Of a stretch of DNA of 64,000 bases, positions 1 through 9,378 are shown piece by piece. The notes under the pieces are model-generated. The model worked only from the letters and a program-made list of their open reading frames with translations, was not told the DNA's origin and did no database searches. The position numbers and the translations under genes were made by a program. Position 1 is the first letter of the stretch, and each line of letters starts with the position of its first letter. Origin of the DNA: Paracoccus everestensis (GTDB lineage: Bacteria > Pseudomonadota > Alphaproteobacteria > Rhodobacterales > Rhodobacteraceae). The DNA lies in contig NZ_CP090836.1 in the NCBI RefSeq assembly GCF_021491915.1, positions 1,164,501 to 1,228,500 of the forward strand, in the 5' to 3' direction.

Positions 1-711
1 GATCACCGGCCCGCTGAGGCCGCGATGCGTGAACAGCAGCGCGTCGCGGAACCGGCCGCCGTTATGGCGGATCTCGGCCTCGACCGAGACACCGGCAAGC
101 GGACGGCACAGGGCCAGTTCCTGTTCGGCGAACGTCAGCGGCACCAGCCCCGCCCTGCTCTCCACCAAGCGCAACCCAAACTGCGCCGCGATGTCATAGG
201 CGATGCCCGTCGCGCCCATCTTGGGGATCGACTTGCCCCCCGTCGCCACCACCAGCCTTGCTGTATGGATCGCCCCGCCCGCCGTATCCACGACAAACCC
301 GGTGCCGTCATGGCGAACCGACAGCGGGGCGCACCGCATCCGCAGATCGGCGCCCGCCATCCGGTCCAGCAGCATCCGGGTGATCTGCGTGGCCTTGCCG
401 TCGCAGAACAATTGCCCTTGGGTCTTTTCATGCCAGGCGATCCCCGCCCGATCCACCAGCCGGACGAAGTCGGGGGCAGTAAAGCGCGCCAAGGCACTGG
501 CCGCGAATCGCGGGTTCTGCGACAGGAACCGGTCCGGCGCAGTCGCCATGTTGGTGAAATTGCAGCGACCGCCGCCCGAAATGCGAATCTTCTCTCCAGG
601 ATCGGGGGCATGATCCAGTACCATCACGCGCCGTCCCGGCCGCAGGGCGGACCCCGCGCAGAACAACCCTGCCGCCCCCGCGCCTAATATCAGAAGATCC
701 ACCTGTTCCAT
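1..711 (-). CDS. NAD(P)/FAD-dependent flavoprotein, BaiN/HI0933-like (partial)
   Basis: The first 237 codons of a flavoprotein; the 3' end lies beyond the left edge. A dinucleotide-binding motif (ILGAGAAGLFCA, about residues 6-17) opens the protein, and an RISGGGRCNFTN block follows around residue 45, the hallmark of the HI0933/BaiN 'aminoacetone oxidase' flavoprotein family. The motif VVATGGKSIPKMG near residue 175 also fits that family. Members bind FAD, but their physiological substrate is generally not established. The start is the ATG at 709-711, directly before the flavin motif. It diverges from tRNA-Gln. Confidence 0.85.
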   Translation of the reverse strand, partial: MEQVDLLILGAGAAGLFCAGSALRPGRRVMVLDHAPDPGEKIRISGGGRCNFTNMATAPDRFLSQNPRFAASALARFTAPDFVRLVDRAGIAWHEKTQGQLFCDGKATQITRMLLDRMAGADLRMRCAPLSVRHDGTGFVVDTAGGAIHTARLVVATGGKSIPKMGATGIAYDIAAQFGLRLVESRAGLVPLTFAEQELALCRPLAGVSVEAEIRHNGGRFRDALLFTHRGLSGPVI

Positions 712-765
712 TCCGGGCGGCATAAAGCGCGTTTACCGGACAGGCAAGTTTCGCGAATTTTCGAC

Positions 766-794
766 TTGCACCCCCGCGCGGGCTTGGCTATTCA
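766..794 (+). promoter_or_regulatory. Probable promoter of tRNA-Gln
   Basis: TTGCAC (766-771), a 17-nt spacer and TATTCA (789-794) end 12 nt before the mature tRNA 5' end. The same arrangement stands before the tRNA-Arg gene in this window. Confidence 0.6.
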
Positions 795-806
795 CCCGCT
801 CACAGT

Positions 807-881
807 TGGGGCGTGGCCAAGTGGTAAGGCATCGGTTTTTGGTACCGTGTACCGTAGGTTCGAATCCTACCGCCCCAGCCA
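807..881 (+). tRNA. tRNA-Gln (TTG anticodon)
   Basis: A complete cloverleaf can be drawn: acceptor TGGGGCG pairing with CGCCCCA, D arm GCC/GGC, anticodon loop TTTTGGT with anticodon TTG, T arm GTAGG-TTCGAAT-CCTAC, discriminator G and an encoded CCA at 879-881. The first pair of the anticodon stem (27-43) is T-T, a mismatch; the other four pairs are good. Confidence 0.95.
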
Positions 882-899
882 ACATCATCCAAGGTATTG

Positions 900-2594
900 T
901 TACCCTGCGATAATCTCGAACCGGGTCACGTCGATCATTCCCCGGTCGGTGATCTTTAGCGCGGGAATGACGGGCAGGGCCAGGAAGGCCAGTTGCAGGA
1001 AGGGTTCTTCCAGCACGACGCCCAGGATCTTGGCCGCGTCGCGCAGCACCATCAGCCGGTCGCGCACGGACTCGAATGGTTCAAGGCTCATCAACCCTGC
1101 GACAGGCAAGGGCAGTTCGGCCAGGATACGGCCCGCCTCCGCCACGACAAAGCCGCCTTCGATCTGCGACAGGCGGTTCACGGCCAAGGCCATGTCATCG
1201 TAATCGGCGCCGACGGCGGCGATGTTGTGATGGTCGTGGCACACGGTCGATGCGATGGCACCGCGCCGGATGCCAAAGCCCTGGACAAAGCCCGTGGCGA
1301 TGTTTCCGTTCCTGCCATGCCGTTCGATCACGGCGATGCGGGCCAGGTCGCGGGCAAGGTCGGGGCGCTTGTCGCCATCCTGGGGCGTGATGTCATGGGT
1401 CAGGTGGGCGGTGATGATCTTGCCTTCGATGATGCCGATCACCGGGGTCTCGCTGCGGGTTCCGGCGCAGCGGAAATCCTGCGCCCGGACCGGCGGCGCC
1501 TTGACCAAGGCGCGGCCTACCGGAGCCAGCGGCCTTCGCCCGGCAAAGGCCGCATCATCCACGACCCGCCCGCCGCACAGCACCATCCGCGCCCGGCAGC
1601 TTTCCAGATTGTCCACAGCCACGATATCGGCGCGCAGTCCGGGGGCGATCAGTCCGCGATCCTTCAGCCCAAAGGCCTCGGCCGCCGACAGGGAGGCCGC
1701 GCGATAGACCGCCAGCACCGGGCTGCCAAGCCGGATCAATTCGCGGATCATGTGGTCCAGATGGCCCTGTTCGGCGATGTCCAGCGGGTTCCGGTCATCC
1801 GTGCAAAGGCACATATAGGGCGCCGTCACGTCCGCCAGGACTGGCTGGAGTGCCACCAGATCCTTGCTGACGGATCCTTCGCGGATCAGGACGCGCATTC
1901 CCTTGCGCAGCTTTTCCAGCGCCTCCTCGGCCGTCGTTGCCTCGTGTTCCGTGCGGATGCCTGCCGCGACATAAGCCGACAGGTCGTGGCCCGTCAGTTG
2001 CGGGCAATGACCGTCGATATGGCCGCCCGCGAACAGCCGCAGCTTGGCCAGGGCGGCGGGGTCGCGATGGATCACGCCGGGATAGTTCATGAATTCCGCC
2101 AGCCCGATGGCCGACGTATGGCCCATGACGGTACGCAGATCGGCGGCCTCGATCCGGGCCCCCGATGTTTCCATGTCGGTCGAGGGCACGCAGGACGACA
2201 ACTGCACGCGCAGGTCCATCAACAGGCATTCGCTCGCCTGCTGAAACCAGCGGATGCCGTCCAGGCCGATGACATTGGCGATCTCGTGCGGGTCGCAAAT
2301 GGCGGTGGTGATCCCGCGCGGGGTCACGCAGCGGTCGAATTCATGGGGCGTGACCAGACTGCTTTCGACGTGAAGATGCGTATCGATGAACCCTGGCACC
2401 AGGGTCAGCCCCGCCACGTCGATCACCCGGCGGCCGTCATAGCCGCCGATCCCCGCGATCCGGTCGCCGCAGATTGCCACATCGCCCGATATCATCGTGC
2501 CGGTGATCAGATCGAAGACCTGTCCGCCCCGCAGCACCAGATCGGCGGGTTCATCGCCACGCGCCTGCGCAATGCGCCGTTCCAGATCGTCCAT
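900..2594 (-). CDS. ade: Adenine deaminase
   Basis: A 564-residue amidohydrolase that would convert adenine to hypoxanthine in purine salvage. Metal-binding motifs of the adenine deaminase family are visible: HLHVESS at residues 73-79, DPHE at 101-104, DGHCPQLTG further on, the CTDDRNP loop and a C-terminal [10 protein letters not shown] segment. Length fits the Ade family (about 550-600). I chose the ATG at 2592-2594 because GGAGG lies a few bases upstream; an in-frame ATG at 2639 would add 15 residues without a clear ribosome site. It sits between two tRNA genes, with no evident operon partner. Confidence 0.93.
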   Translation of the reverse strand: MDDLERRIAQARGDEPADLVLRGGQVFDLITGTMISGDVAICGDRIAGIGGYDGRRVIDVAGLTLVPGFIDTHLHVESSLVTPHEFDRCVTPRGITTAICDPHEIANVIGLDGIRWFQQASECLLMDLRVQLSSCVPSTDMETSGARIEAADLRTVMGHTSAIGLAEFMNYPGVIHRDPAALAKLRLFAGGHIDGHCPQLTGHDLSAYVAAGIRTEHEATTAEEALEKLRKGMRVLIREGSVSKDLVALQPVLADVTAPYMCLCTDDRNPLDIAEQGHLDHMIRELIRLGSPVLAVYRAASLSAAEAFGLKDRGLIAPGLRADIVAVDNLESCRARMVLCGGRVVDDAAFAGRRPLAPVGRALVKAPPVRAQDFRCAGTRSETPVIGIIEGKIITAHLTHDITPQDGDKRPDLARDLARIAVIERHGRNGNIATGFVQGFGIRRGAIASTVCHDHHNIAAVGADYDDMALAVNRLSQIEGGFVVAEAGRILAELPLPVAGLMSLEPFESVRDRLMVLRDAAKILGVVLEEPFLQLAFLALPVIPALKITDRGMIDVTRFEIIAG

Positions 2595-2660
2595 GATGCC
2601 TCCGTTCGTTCGGGCCAAAAGACCTGACGGAACAAGCAACGTCCAGAGGCGAAGGTAAAA

Positions 2661-2737
<77 letters not shown>

Positions 2738-2746
2738 CTTGGGGTG

Positions 2747-2775
2747 TGAATAACCGCAGCAGGGGCGGGGCGCAA
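2747..2775 (-). promoter_or_regulatory. Probable promoter of tRNA-Arg
   Basis: On the minus strand TTGCGC (2775-2770), a 17-nt spacer and TATTCA (2752-2747) end 9 nt before the tRNA. The -10 hexamer is identical to that of tRNA-Gln. Confidence 0.6.
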
Positions 2776-2798
2776 CGGCGAAAACGATGCGTCGGGCG

Positions 2799-3821
2799 TC
2801 AGCCTGCGCAGATCTGTTGCAGCGCCAGCCATTGTTCGTCGGTCAGCAAGGGGCGGGCAGGGGCTGCGGTGCGAAACGGATCGCCCTCGACCAGGGGCAG
2901 GACCGATTGCCCCGTCGGGTCAATGGTGCGGGCATAGGGTTCGGCCGGAATGCCGTGGTCGGCCAAGGCTGCCAGCAAGTCGGCGTCATCGGGGCGCGGC
3001 ACGGGGTTCAGCAGCAGCGCCGCACCGAAACCGCGCATCGCGTCTTGCGGAAGGTGGCCAAGCGTCATCAGCCGCAAGGAGGCCAGAAACCCCGCATGAC
3101 GGGCAGCGGCGTCGCGCAGGCCTTCGTCCGCCGTGGCAAGACGTGCGGCAATCAGATGGGCAGCCGCAGCCTCTGGCCCGGGGGCGGTGCGCAGCAGGTC
3201 GCTGCCGATCACATATATGTCCCCCGGAAGACGGCGCGCGCCACCCAGGGGGCCGGGAACGACCCGAATGGCCGCGTCCGGACCAAGCAGCTGCGGGGCA
3301 AGCCAGTTCAGCACGGCCTGGCCCGATTCCCGCTGGCACACCGCGCCCGAGCCTTGTTCCAGATCGGCCAGGATCGCCCATCCCATGTCCCGGGCCTGGG
3401 CAGGGGGTGCGATGCGGGCGGCATGGACGACCAGTGCGCCCGGCAGCCAGAAGACCAGCCAGCCCAGCACGGCCAGAATCGCCAGCACCAGCAATCCGCT
3501 GCGCAGCCGCCCGGTATGGGCGCGGTGGCTGGCGACGGCGCCTTGGACGCGGGCAATCGCCGCGATCATCAGGGGATCGTCGATGGCGACCGTTTCATCG
3601 GTCCCGGCCGCACCGGGCGCATAGACCGCAGGCAGAGCGCCGGGGTTCAACTGGAACACGGCGGGCAGGGACCAATGCGACAAGGGCCGGTCGGTGCTGG
3701 GATCGGACAGGATCAGCGTTGCATCGCCCAGGGATACGATCACTTCGCGCAATGGCGCATCGGGCGCTGAGCGCCACGAGCCTTGGGCTTCGAGCCGTTG
3801 AAAATCCGTAAGCGCGGTCAT
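2799..3821 (-). CDS. Hypothetical single-pass membrane protein
   Basis: A 340-residue protein I do not recognise. The N-terminal 120 residues look cytosolic. One strong hydrophobic segment (LLVLAILAVLGWLVFWLPG, about residues 132-150) precedes a C-terminal part of roughly 190 residues rich in Ala and Leu. That part contains VIGSDLL and repeated short helices, but no zinc-protease HExxH motif. The ATG at 3819-3821 is preferred; an upstream in-frame ATG at 3878 would add 19 residues. It lies head-to-tail downstream of rpoH with a hairpin between them, so it may be transcribed separately. Confidence 0.75.
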   Translation of the reverse strand: MTALTDFQRLEAQGSWRSAPDAPLREVIVSLGDATLILSDPSTDRPLSHWSLPAVFQLNPGALPAVYAPGAAGTDETVAIDDPLMIAAIARVQGAVASHRAHTGRLRSGLLVLAILAVLGWLVFWLPGALVVHAARIAPPAQARDMGWAILADLEQGSGAVCQRESGQAVLNWLAPQLLGPDAAIRVVPGPLGGARRLPGDIYVIGSDLLRTAPGPEAAAAHLIAARLATADEGLRDAAARHAGFLASLRLMTLGHLPQDAMRGFGAALLLNPVPRPDDADLLAALADHGIPAEPYARTIDPTGQSVLPLVEGDPFRTAAPARPLLTDEQWLALQQICAG

Positions 3822-3865
3822 GTTGTCTGATCTGCCAGCCTGCCCCCGAACCATAGCGGGCGCGC

Positions 3866-3891
3866 CCGGCGGGTTCAATCGTGCCCGCCGG
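3866..3891 (-). terminator. Hairpin downstream of rpoH
   Basis: A perfect 8-bp inverted repeat CCGGCGGG / CCCGCCGG around a 10-nt loop, about 20 nt past the rpoH stop on the minus strand. No T tract follows, so it may be a Rho-assisted terminator or an RNA 3'-end protector. Confidence 0.45.
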
Positions 3892-3908
3892 TCAAGGCGC
3901 GGCCAGGA

Positions 3909-4817
3909 TCACATCGCCGTGTCGGGCACCTTCATGCCCTTGTCGCGGGCCAGAACGCGCATCCGGTCCTGCAGCTTTTCAAAGGCGCGAACCTCGATCT
4001 GCCGGATGCGTTCGCGCGACACCTCGTATCGCGCCGACAGATCCTCCAGCGTCAGGGGATCGTCGCGCAACCGGCGTTCCATCAGGATGTCCTTTTCCCG
4101 GTCGTTCAGCACATCCATGGCCTGCACCAGCATCTGGCGGCGGGTGTCCAGTTCCTCGGACTCCGCGAAGGCCTCGGCCTGGTTGGCGTCCTCGTCTTCC
4201 AGCCAGTCCTGCCATTGGGATGCGGAATCCCCCTCTCCGCTGCCTACCGTGGCGTTCAGCGACGCGTCCCCGCCAGACAGGCGGCGGTTCATGTCGATGA
4301 CTTCCTTTTCCGTCACGTTCAGGTCGCTGGCGATCTGGGCCACGTTTTCAGGCCGCAAATCGCCTTCCTCAAGCGCGCCGATCTTGGACTTGGCCTTGCG
4401 CAGGTTGAAGAACAGCTTTTTCTGCGCGCTTGTCGTGCCCATCTTTACCAGTGACCAGGACCGCAGGATATACTCCTGAATCGAGGCCCGGATCCACCAC
4501 ATGGCATAGGTCGCCAGCCGGAAGCCCCGTTCGGGATCGAATCGCTTGACTGCCTGCATCAGGCCGACATTCGCCTCGGATATGACTTCGGCCTGCGGCA
4601 GGCCATAGCCGCGATAGCCCATGGCGATCTTGGCGGCCAGCCGCAGGTGAGACGTGACCATCCGGTGCGCGGCCTCGCTGTCCTGATGGTCGGCCCAAGC
4701 CTTGGCAAGCATGTATTCTTCTTCCGGCTGCAACAGCGGAAATTTGCGGATTTCCTGCAAATATCGGTTCAGCCCTTGTTCAGGGCTAGGGGCGGGAAGG
4801 TTTCCGTAATTCGCCAT
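3909..4817 (-). CDS. rpoH: RNA polymerase sigma factor RpoH (sigma-32)
   Basis: A 302-residue heat-shock sigma factor. The RpoH box QKKLFFNLRKAK, which separates this group from RpoD, is present mid-protein. Region 2 carries FRLATYAMWWIRASIQEYI (2.3-2.4, promoter melting and -10 contact). The C-terminal helix-turn-helix TLEDLSARYEVSRERIRQIE is region 4.2. The ATG at 4815-4817 has GAAAGG upstream; an alternative ATG 18 nt further up is less well placed. It lies 143 bp downstream of rluD on the same strand. Many Rhodobacterales carry two RpoH paralogues; I cannot tell which this is. Confidence 0.93.
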   Translation of the reverse strand: MANYGNLPAPSPEQGLNRYLQEIRKFPLLQPEEEYMLAKAWADHQDSEAAHRMVTSHLRLAAKIAMGYRGYGLPQAEVISEANVGLMQAVKRFDPERGFRLATYAMWWIRASIQEYILRSWSLVKMGTTSAQKKLFFNLRKAKSKIGALEEGDLRPENVAQIASDLNVTEKEVIDMNRRLSGGDASLNATVGSGEGDSASQWQDWLEDEDANQAEAFAESEELDTRRQMLVQAMDVLNDREKDILMERRLRDDPLTLEDLSARYEVSRERIRQIEVRAFEKLQDRMRVLARDKGMKVPDTAM

Positions 4818-4960
4818 GGTTCTAGCCTTTCGCAACTATTCGGGGAACGCCGCCTGCAAGTGCAGGGTTCCGGGTGGTGGGATCAACCCCGGAAGGCGCT
4901 TTCGGTATCATTCTGATTCAAAATCCTGAACGGGACAGCAACAGCGCTTTCACGTTTCTG

Positions 4961-5983
4961 TCAGGGTATGGCGCGCAAGCGGTCCAGCAACGCCTGGATA
5001 TCGGGCGGCAGGGGACTGTCGAACGCCAGGGGATCGCCCGTGACCGGATGATCAAAGCCCAGATGCGCCGCGTGCAGCGCCTGCCGCCGGAAATCCGATA
5101 TTGCCTGGGCAGCAGCCCCCAGCGACTTGACCGAGGCGCGCCGCGCGCCGCCATAGACCGGATCGCCGATCAGCCCCAGGCCTGCATGGGCCATGTGGAC
5201 GCGGATTTGATGGGTCCGCCCCGTTTCCAACCGGCATTCCACCAGCATCGCGGATGGGGGGGTGCCAAAGGCCTCGATCATCCGCGCCCGCGTCACCGCA
5301 TGGCGCCCCTTGTCGAAATAGACCGCCTGCCGCTGACGGTCCGTCGCATGGCGGGTCAGTCGCGAGGTGATCTTCAACACCGCGCCGTCTTCGAAGCTTA
5401 CGCCCGGCGTGCCGCGCAGACGGGCATCGGCACCGTCGATGACGCCATGGGCAAGCGCCAGGTATCGGCGCTGGGCGGTATGCGCCTCGAACTGGGCGGC
5501 AAGGCCGTGATGGGCACGATCCGATTTCGCAACGACCAGCAGGCCCGACGTGTCCTTGTCTATCCGGTGGACGATTCCGGGGCGCTTCTCTCCTCCGATA
5601 CCCGACAGCGTGTCGCCGCAATGGGCCAGCAGGGCGTTGACCAATGTGCCATTGGGCGATCCGGGCGCGGGATGGACAACCATGCCCGCAGGCTTGTCGA
5701 TGACGATCAGGTCTTCGTCCTCATAGGCGATAACAAGGAGAATCGCCTCGGGACGTGTCTCGACAGGTTCGGGATCGGGAACGGTGATCAGGTAATCCTG
5801 CCCCTCGGCCACGCGGGCCTTGCCGTCGCGCACGATGCCGCCCGGGCCGCTGACCGCGCCCTCGGCGATCAGGCGGGACAGGCGGGACCGCGACAGGGCC
5901 GCTGCCTCTGGCACCGCCAGTGCAAGCGCCTTATCAAGCCGGTCGGGCGGATTGGCCGGAATGGTTACCACAAGGTTCGACAT
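4961..5983 (-). CDS. rluD: Large-subunit rRNA pseudouridine synthase, RluD/RluA family
   Basis: A 340-residue enzyme. An S4-like RNA-binding region covers about residues 15-60 (DRLDKALALAVP, SRSRLSRLIAEG). The catalytic domain contains HRIDKDTSGLLV at 139-149, whose Asp142 would be the nucleophile, and the RTHQIRVHM block. RluD modifies 23S rRNA helix 69 (U1911/1915/1917 in E. coli); that exact specificity is inferred from family. Its ATG at 5983-5981 shares three bases with the start of the divergent gene at 5982. Confidence 0.88.
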   Translation of the reverse strand: MSNLVVTIPANPPDRLDKALALAVPEAAALSRSRLSRLIAEGAVSGPGGIVRDGKARVAEGQDYLITVPDPEPVETRPEAILLVIAYEDEDLIVIDKPAGMVVHPAPGSPNGTLVNALLAHCGDTLSGIGGEKRPGIVHRIDKDTSGLLVVAKSDRAHHGLAAQFEAHTAQRRYLALAHGVIDGADARLRGTPGVSFEDGAVLKITSRLTRHATDRQRQAVYFDKGRHAVTRARMIEAFGTPPSAMLVECRLETGRTHQIRVHMAHAGLGLIGDPVYGGARRASVKSLGAAAQAISDFRRQALHAAHLGFDHPVTGDPLAFDSPLPPDIQALLDRLRAIP

Positions 5984-6287
5984 GGATCACGATGATAGCG
6001 ACTGGAAACGGGCGGTGAAAGCGGTGCCGGAACTGCGGCTGCTTCGGGGGTTGGTGACGGGGCTGGCCCTGGTGATGGGCCTGGGCATGATCGCAATCGT
6101 TGCGCTGTTGTGGCTGCGCCTGGGGCAGCCGACGCTGCCTGACCTGCCCGAAGGCATGGTGCTGCCCGACGGCGCGCAGGCCCAGGCCGTAACCTTTGCC
6201 CGCGACTGGATCGTGGTCGTGACCGACGCGGGCGAGGTCTTGCTGTATGACCGCAGCGGCGCGCTGCGCGACCGCGTTCAGCCCTGA
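5982..6287 (+). CDS. DUF6476-like small membrane protein
   Basis: A 101-residue protein: a charged N-terminus (about 20 residues), one hydrophobic helix (GLALVMGLGMIAIVALLWL, about residues 26-44), then a short domain ending in WIVVVTDAGEVLLYDRSG, a beta-propeller-like strand pattern. The layout resembles the uncharacterised Rhodobacterales family DUF6476. Start chosen at 5982; an in-frame ATG at 5961 is possible. Its start codon lies in the same CATG as that of rluD, and its 3' end overlaps ubiK by 10 bp on the other strand. Confidence 0.72.
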   Translation: MDHDDSDWKRAVKAVPELRLLRGLVTGLALVMGLGMIAIVALLWLRLGQPTLPDLPEGMVLPDGAQAQAVTFARDWIVVVTDAGEVLLYDRSGALRDRVQP

Positions 6288-6526
6288 CGGCCTGCCTGCA
6301 TTGCGTCCAACCGTGCCTTGAGTTCGGCATTCTCGGTCCGCGCCTTGATGGCCATTTCGCGCACGGCCTCGAACTCCTCTCGGGTCACGAAGTCGCGATC
6401 TGCCAGCCAACGGTCAATCCAGCCTTTCATGGCTGTCTCCGCCTCGGACTTGGCGCCGTGGGCCACGCCCATGGCGTTGGTCATCAGCTTCGAGATGTCG
6501 TCAAAGAACTTGTTTTGCGTGGTCAT
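6278..6526 (-). CDS. ubiK: UbiK/BMFP-family accessory factor
   Basis: An 82-residue mostly helical protein of the BMFP/UbiK type: an N-terminal amphipathic segment (FFDDISKLMTNAMG) and a C-terminal coiled coil (FEAVREMAIKARTENAELKARLDAMQ). In E. coli UbiK binds UbiJ and assists aerobic ubiquinone synthesis; some BMFP members fuse membranes. Function here is inferred from family. Monocistronic, convergent with the DUF6476 gene. Confidence 0.82.
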   Translation of the reverse strand: MTTQNKFFDDISKLMTNAMGVAHGAKSEAETAMKGWIDRWLADRDFVTREEFEAVREMAIKARTENAELKARLDAMQAGRQG

Positions 6527-6687
6527 TTGGCCTTGGCCCCTGATGCGTGCTTGGCGTCCTATATGGGCCGGGTGGCGTCGGGGTTCAATGCGGTGGCCGT
6601 GGCAATCGGGAAATGTCGTGCGACGGGGCGCAGGTTGACACCGGGCCCCCGCGGACTAGCGTGCGCCCGTCAACGCGCCGAGGCCCC

Positions 6688-7575
6688 ATGATCCCTTTCC
6701 CCGACATCTCGCCCGAGATTTTCACCATCCACCTGGGCGGGCTGACATTGTCGCTGCGGTGGTATGCCCTGGCCTATCTGGCAGGGCTTCTGATCGGCTG
6801 GCGGATCATCATCGCCATGATGCGCCGCGATGGGCTGTGGGGCGACCGCGCGCCGATGCGGGCCGACCGGGTGGACGATCTGCTGACCTGGGTGATTTTG
6901 GGGGTTGTTCTGGGCGGGCGGCTGGGCTTCGTGCTGTTCTATGAACCCGGATACTACCTGTCCAACCCCACCGAGATCCTGAAGGTCTGGCAAGGCGGGA
7001 TGAGCTTCCATGGCGGTTTCGCGGGGGTAATCCTGGCAACCTGGGCGTTCTGCCGCGCGAACGGCATCCCGCCTTTGCGGCTGGCGGATGCGATGGCAGT
7101 CGTCGCCCCCATCGGCATCTTTTTCGGCCGCATCGCCAATTTCATCAATGCCGAATTGTGGGGCCGTCCCACCGGCCTGCCCTGGGGCGTGATCTTCCCG
7201 GGCGAGGCGGCGCAGGCTTGCGCCGGCGTGGCCGGTCCCTGCGCCCGCCACCCCAGCCAGCTTTACGAGGCGGGGCTTGAAGGGTTGCTTCTGGGCCTGA
7301 TCCTGTTCGCCCTGGTCCGGACAGGGGGCTTGCGCCGTCCGGGCCTGGCCTTCGGGGTCTTTCTGGCCGGATACGGGCTGGCGCGGATGTTCGTTGAACT
7401 GTTCCGCCTGGCCGACCCGCAATTCATCACGCCGGACAATCCGCTGGGCCATGTGATCGGCGGGCCGGTGGTCGGCCTGACCATGGGCCAGGTTCTGTCG
7501 CTGCCGATGGTGCTGATCGGACTGGTCCTGATCCTGCGCGCCGTGCGCCGTCCGAGGGTGGCCGTCCCAGGATGA
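6688..7575 (+). CDS. lgt: Prolipoprotein diacylglyceryl transferase
   Basis: A 295-residue integral membrane enzyme that moves diacylglycerol from phosphatidylglycerol to the lipobox cysteine, the first step of lipoprotein maturation. Family motifs: [11 protein letters not shown] at 76-86, GGMSFHGGF at 103-111 and the Lgt signature [17 protein letters not shown] near 145-161. Several hydrophobic helices are evident. The ATG at 6688 directly precedes the conserved start region; longer upstream readings are non-homologous. First gene of the lgt-midA-pgeF-nadD-dacB run; its TGA overlaps the next ATG (ATGA). Confidence 0.96.
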   Translation: MIPFPDISPEIFTIHLGGLTLSLRWYALAYLAGLLIGWRIIIAMMRRDGLWGDRAPMRADRVDDLLTWVILGVVLGGRLGFVLFYEPGYYLSNPTEILKVWQGGMSFHGGFAGVILATWAFCRANGIPPLRLADAMAVVAPIGIFFGRIANFINAELWGRPTGLPWGVIFPGEAAQACAGVAGPCARHPSQLYEAGLEGLLLGLILFALVRTGGLRRPGLAFGVFLAGYGLARMFVELFRLADPQFITPDNPLGHVIGGPVVGLTMGQVLSLPMVLIGLVLILRAVRRPRVAVPG

Positions 7576-8630
7576 CGCCGCTGGCTGAAATTATAGCGGG
7601 ACGCATCCGGGCGACGGGGCCGATCACTCTGGCCGATTACATGGAAATCTGCCTGCTGCACCCGCGATACGGTTACTATGCCACCCGCGATCCCTTTGGC
7701 GTCCAGGGCGATTTCACCACAGCGCCGGAAATCCACCAGATGTTCGGGGAACTGTGCGGCCTTGCGCTGGCGCAAGCCTGGATGGATCAGGGCTGTCCGG
7801 CGCCCATTGCCCTTGCCGAACCGGGACCGGGGCGAGGAACCCTCATGGCCGATATGCTGCGCGCGATCCGCAAGGCCCTCGGCATGACCGAGGCCGCCGA
7901 AGTCATGCTGATAGAGGCATCGCCGCATCTGCGGCAGATCCAGCGGGACAGGCTGGGAACAGTAACGCATCTCGACAGCGTCGAGGAGCTTCCCGATAAG
8001 CCGCTGTTCCTGATGGCGAACGAGTTCTTCGATGCCCTGCCGATCCGGCAGTATCAGCGCGTATCCGGCGGCTGGGCTGAACGCATGGTCGGCCTGTCGG
8101 ACGATGGCCTGCGCCTGGGCCTGGGCCCCGTGGTGGACCTGCCGCGCGAGGGCAAGCTTGGCGACGTGGTCGAGGAATGCCCTGCCGCCCCCGCCATGGT
8201 CGAGGCTATCGCCCGCCGCATCGCCGCCCATGGCGGGGCGGCGATCCTGGTCGATTATGGCGGCTGTAACGGATACGGCGACACCTTCCAGGCCTTGCGC
8301 AACCACGCGCCCGTGGATCCGATGGAGTGTCCGGGCAAGGCCGATCTGACAGCCCATGTCGATTTCGCCCCCTTGGCGGCGGCGGCGATCCGGGCGGGGG
8401 CCGTGGCGTCCCGTCCGGTTCGACAAGGCGACTGGCTGTTGTCGCTGGGCGCGGCGCAACGGGCGGAACGGCTGGCGGCGGCGGGGGACGCCGGCGCGAT
8501 GACTGCGCTTCGGCGCTTGACCCACCCGGATGAAATGGGCCACTTGTTCAAGGCGATGGCCATCTGGCCGAAAGGGGCGCCCCCGGTGCCCGGATTTGAC
8601 GCGCTGAGGCTTCATGCAGACAATGCTTGA
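7572..8630 (+). CDS. Class I SAM-dependent methyltransferase, MidA/NDUFAF7 family
   Basis: A 352-residue protein of the COG1565 (DUF185) family. The N-terminal signature [17 protein letters not shown] precedes motif I of the methyltransferase fold ([14 protein letters not shown]); [15 protein letters not shown] is the third conserved block. The mitochondrial relative NDUFAF7 dimethylates an arginine of complex I subunit NDUFS2. A NuoD arginine is a plausible substrate in an organism with a complex I like this, but that is inference. ATGA overlap with lgt; overlaps pgeF by 17 nt. Confidence 0.87.
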   Translation: MTPLAEIIAGRIRATGPITLADYMEICLLHPRYGYYATRDPFGVQGDFTTAPEIHQMFGELCGLALAQAWMDQGCPAPIALAEPGPGRGTLMADMLRAIRKALGMTEAAEVMLIEASPHLRQIQRDRLGTVTHLDSVEELPDKPLFLMANEFFDALPIRQYQRVSGGWAERMVGLSDDGLRLGLGPVVDLPREGKLGDVVEECPAAPAMVEAIARRIAAHGGAAILVDYGGCNGYGDTFQALRNHAPVDPMECPGKADLTAHVDFAPLAAAAIRAGAVASRPVRQGDWLLSLGAAQRAERLAAAGDAGAMTALRRLTHPDEMGHLFKAMAIWPKGAPPVPGFDALRLHADNA

Positions 8631-9378
8631 GATCCTGACACATCCCCTGCTGCGCGGCGTGAAGCATGGGTTCTTCACCCGCAAGGGCGGGGCATCCTCG
8701 GGCCTGTTCTCGGGGCTGAACTGCGGCCGCCGGTCCACCGACCAGACCGAGATGGTGACCCTGAACCGCGCCCGCGTCGCCACCGCGATGGGCGTTCCTG
8801 CGGACGCGTTGGCGACCGTGAAACAGGTCCATTCGGCAGACGTGATCACGCTGGCCGAAGGGCACGACATCCCCACGGTGGCCAATACCGAGGCCGATGG
8901 GATTGTCACCACCCGGCGTGGCGTCGCGCTTGCCGTCCTGACCGCCGATTGCCAGCCGATCCTGCTGGCCGATGCGCAGGCGGGCGTGATCGGTGCCTGC
9001 CACGCAGGCTGGCGCGGTTCATTGGACGGCATCATCGAGGCGACGGTTGATGCGATGCGCGCCCTGGGGGCCACCCGGATCCGTGCCGTTATCGGTCCGA
9101 CGATCAGCCAGCGCGCCTATGAGGTCGGTCCCGACTTCATGGACAGTTTTTTGGCCGAAGGCCCGGAACACGCGCGGTTTTTCAGCGGTGGCCCCAATGG
9201 GCGGCCGATGTTCGACCTGCCGTCCTTTGGCCTGATGCGTTTGCGGGATGCTGGGGTCGATGCGGAATGGTCCGGCCACTGCACCTATTCCAACCCGGAC
9301 CGGTTCTTCAGCTATCGTCGCGCCACGCATGAAGGGCAGGTCGATTACGGACGGCTGATCTCGGCCATCACGCTTTGA
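8614..9378 (+). CDS. pgeF: Peptidoglycan editing factor / purine nucleoside phosphorylase, PgeF (YfiH) family
   Basis: A 254-residue member of the multicopper-oxidase-like YfiH family. The conserved metal/active-site residues are present: His73 (VHSADV), Cys113 (TADCQP) and His130 (CHAGWRG). E. coli PgeF removes wrongly built UDP-MurNAc-L-Ser, and human FAMIN-type relatives phosphorolyse purine nucleosides; the role here cannot be picked from sequence. The first ATG (8614) is preceded by TGAGG; a second in-frame ATG sits at 8623. Confidence 0.9.
   Translation: MQTMLEILTHPLLRGVKHGFFTRKGGASSGLFSGLNCGRRSTDQTEMVTLNRARVATAMGVPADALATVKQVHSADVITLAEGHDIPTVANTEADGIVTTRRGVALAVLTADCQPILLADAQAGVIGACHAGWRGSLDGIIEATVDAMRALGATRIRAVIGPTISQRAYEVGPDFMDSFLAEGPEHARFFSGGPNGRPMFDLPSFGLMRLRDAGVDAEWSGHCTYSNPDRFFSYRRATHEGQVDYGRLISAITL

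Noticed and set aside
993..2627. A 544-codon plus-strand frame opposite adenine deaminase
   Set aside because: Antisense shadow of a high-GC gene: His/Gln/Arg-rich with no motif, while the minus strand carries complete amidohydrolase motifs.
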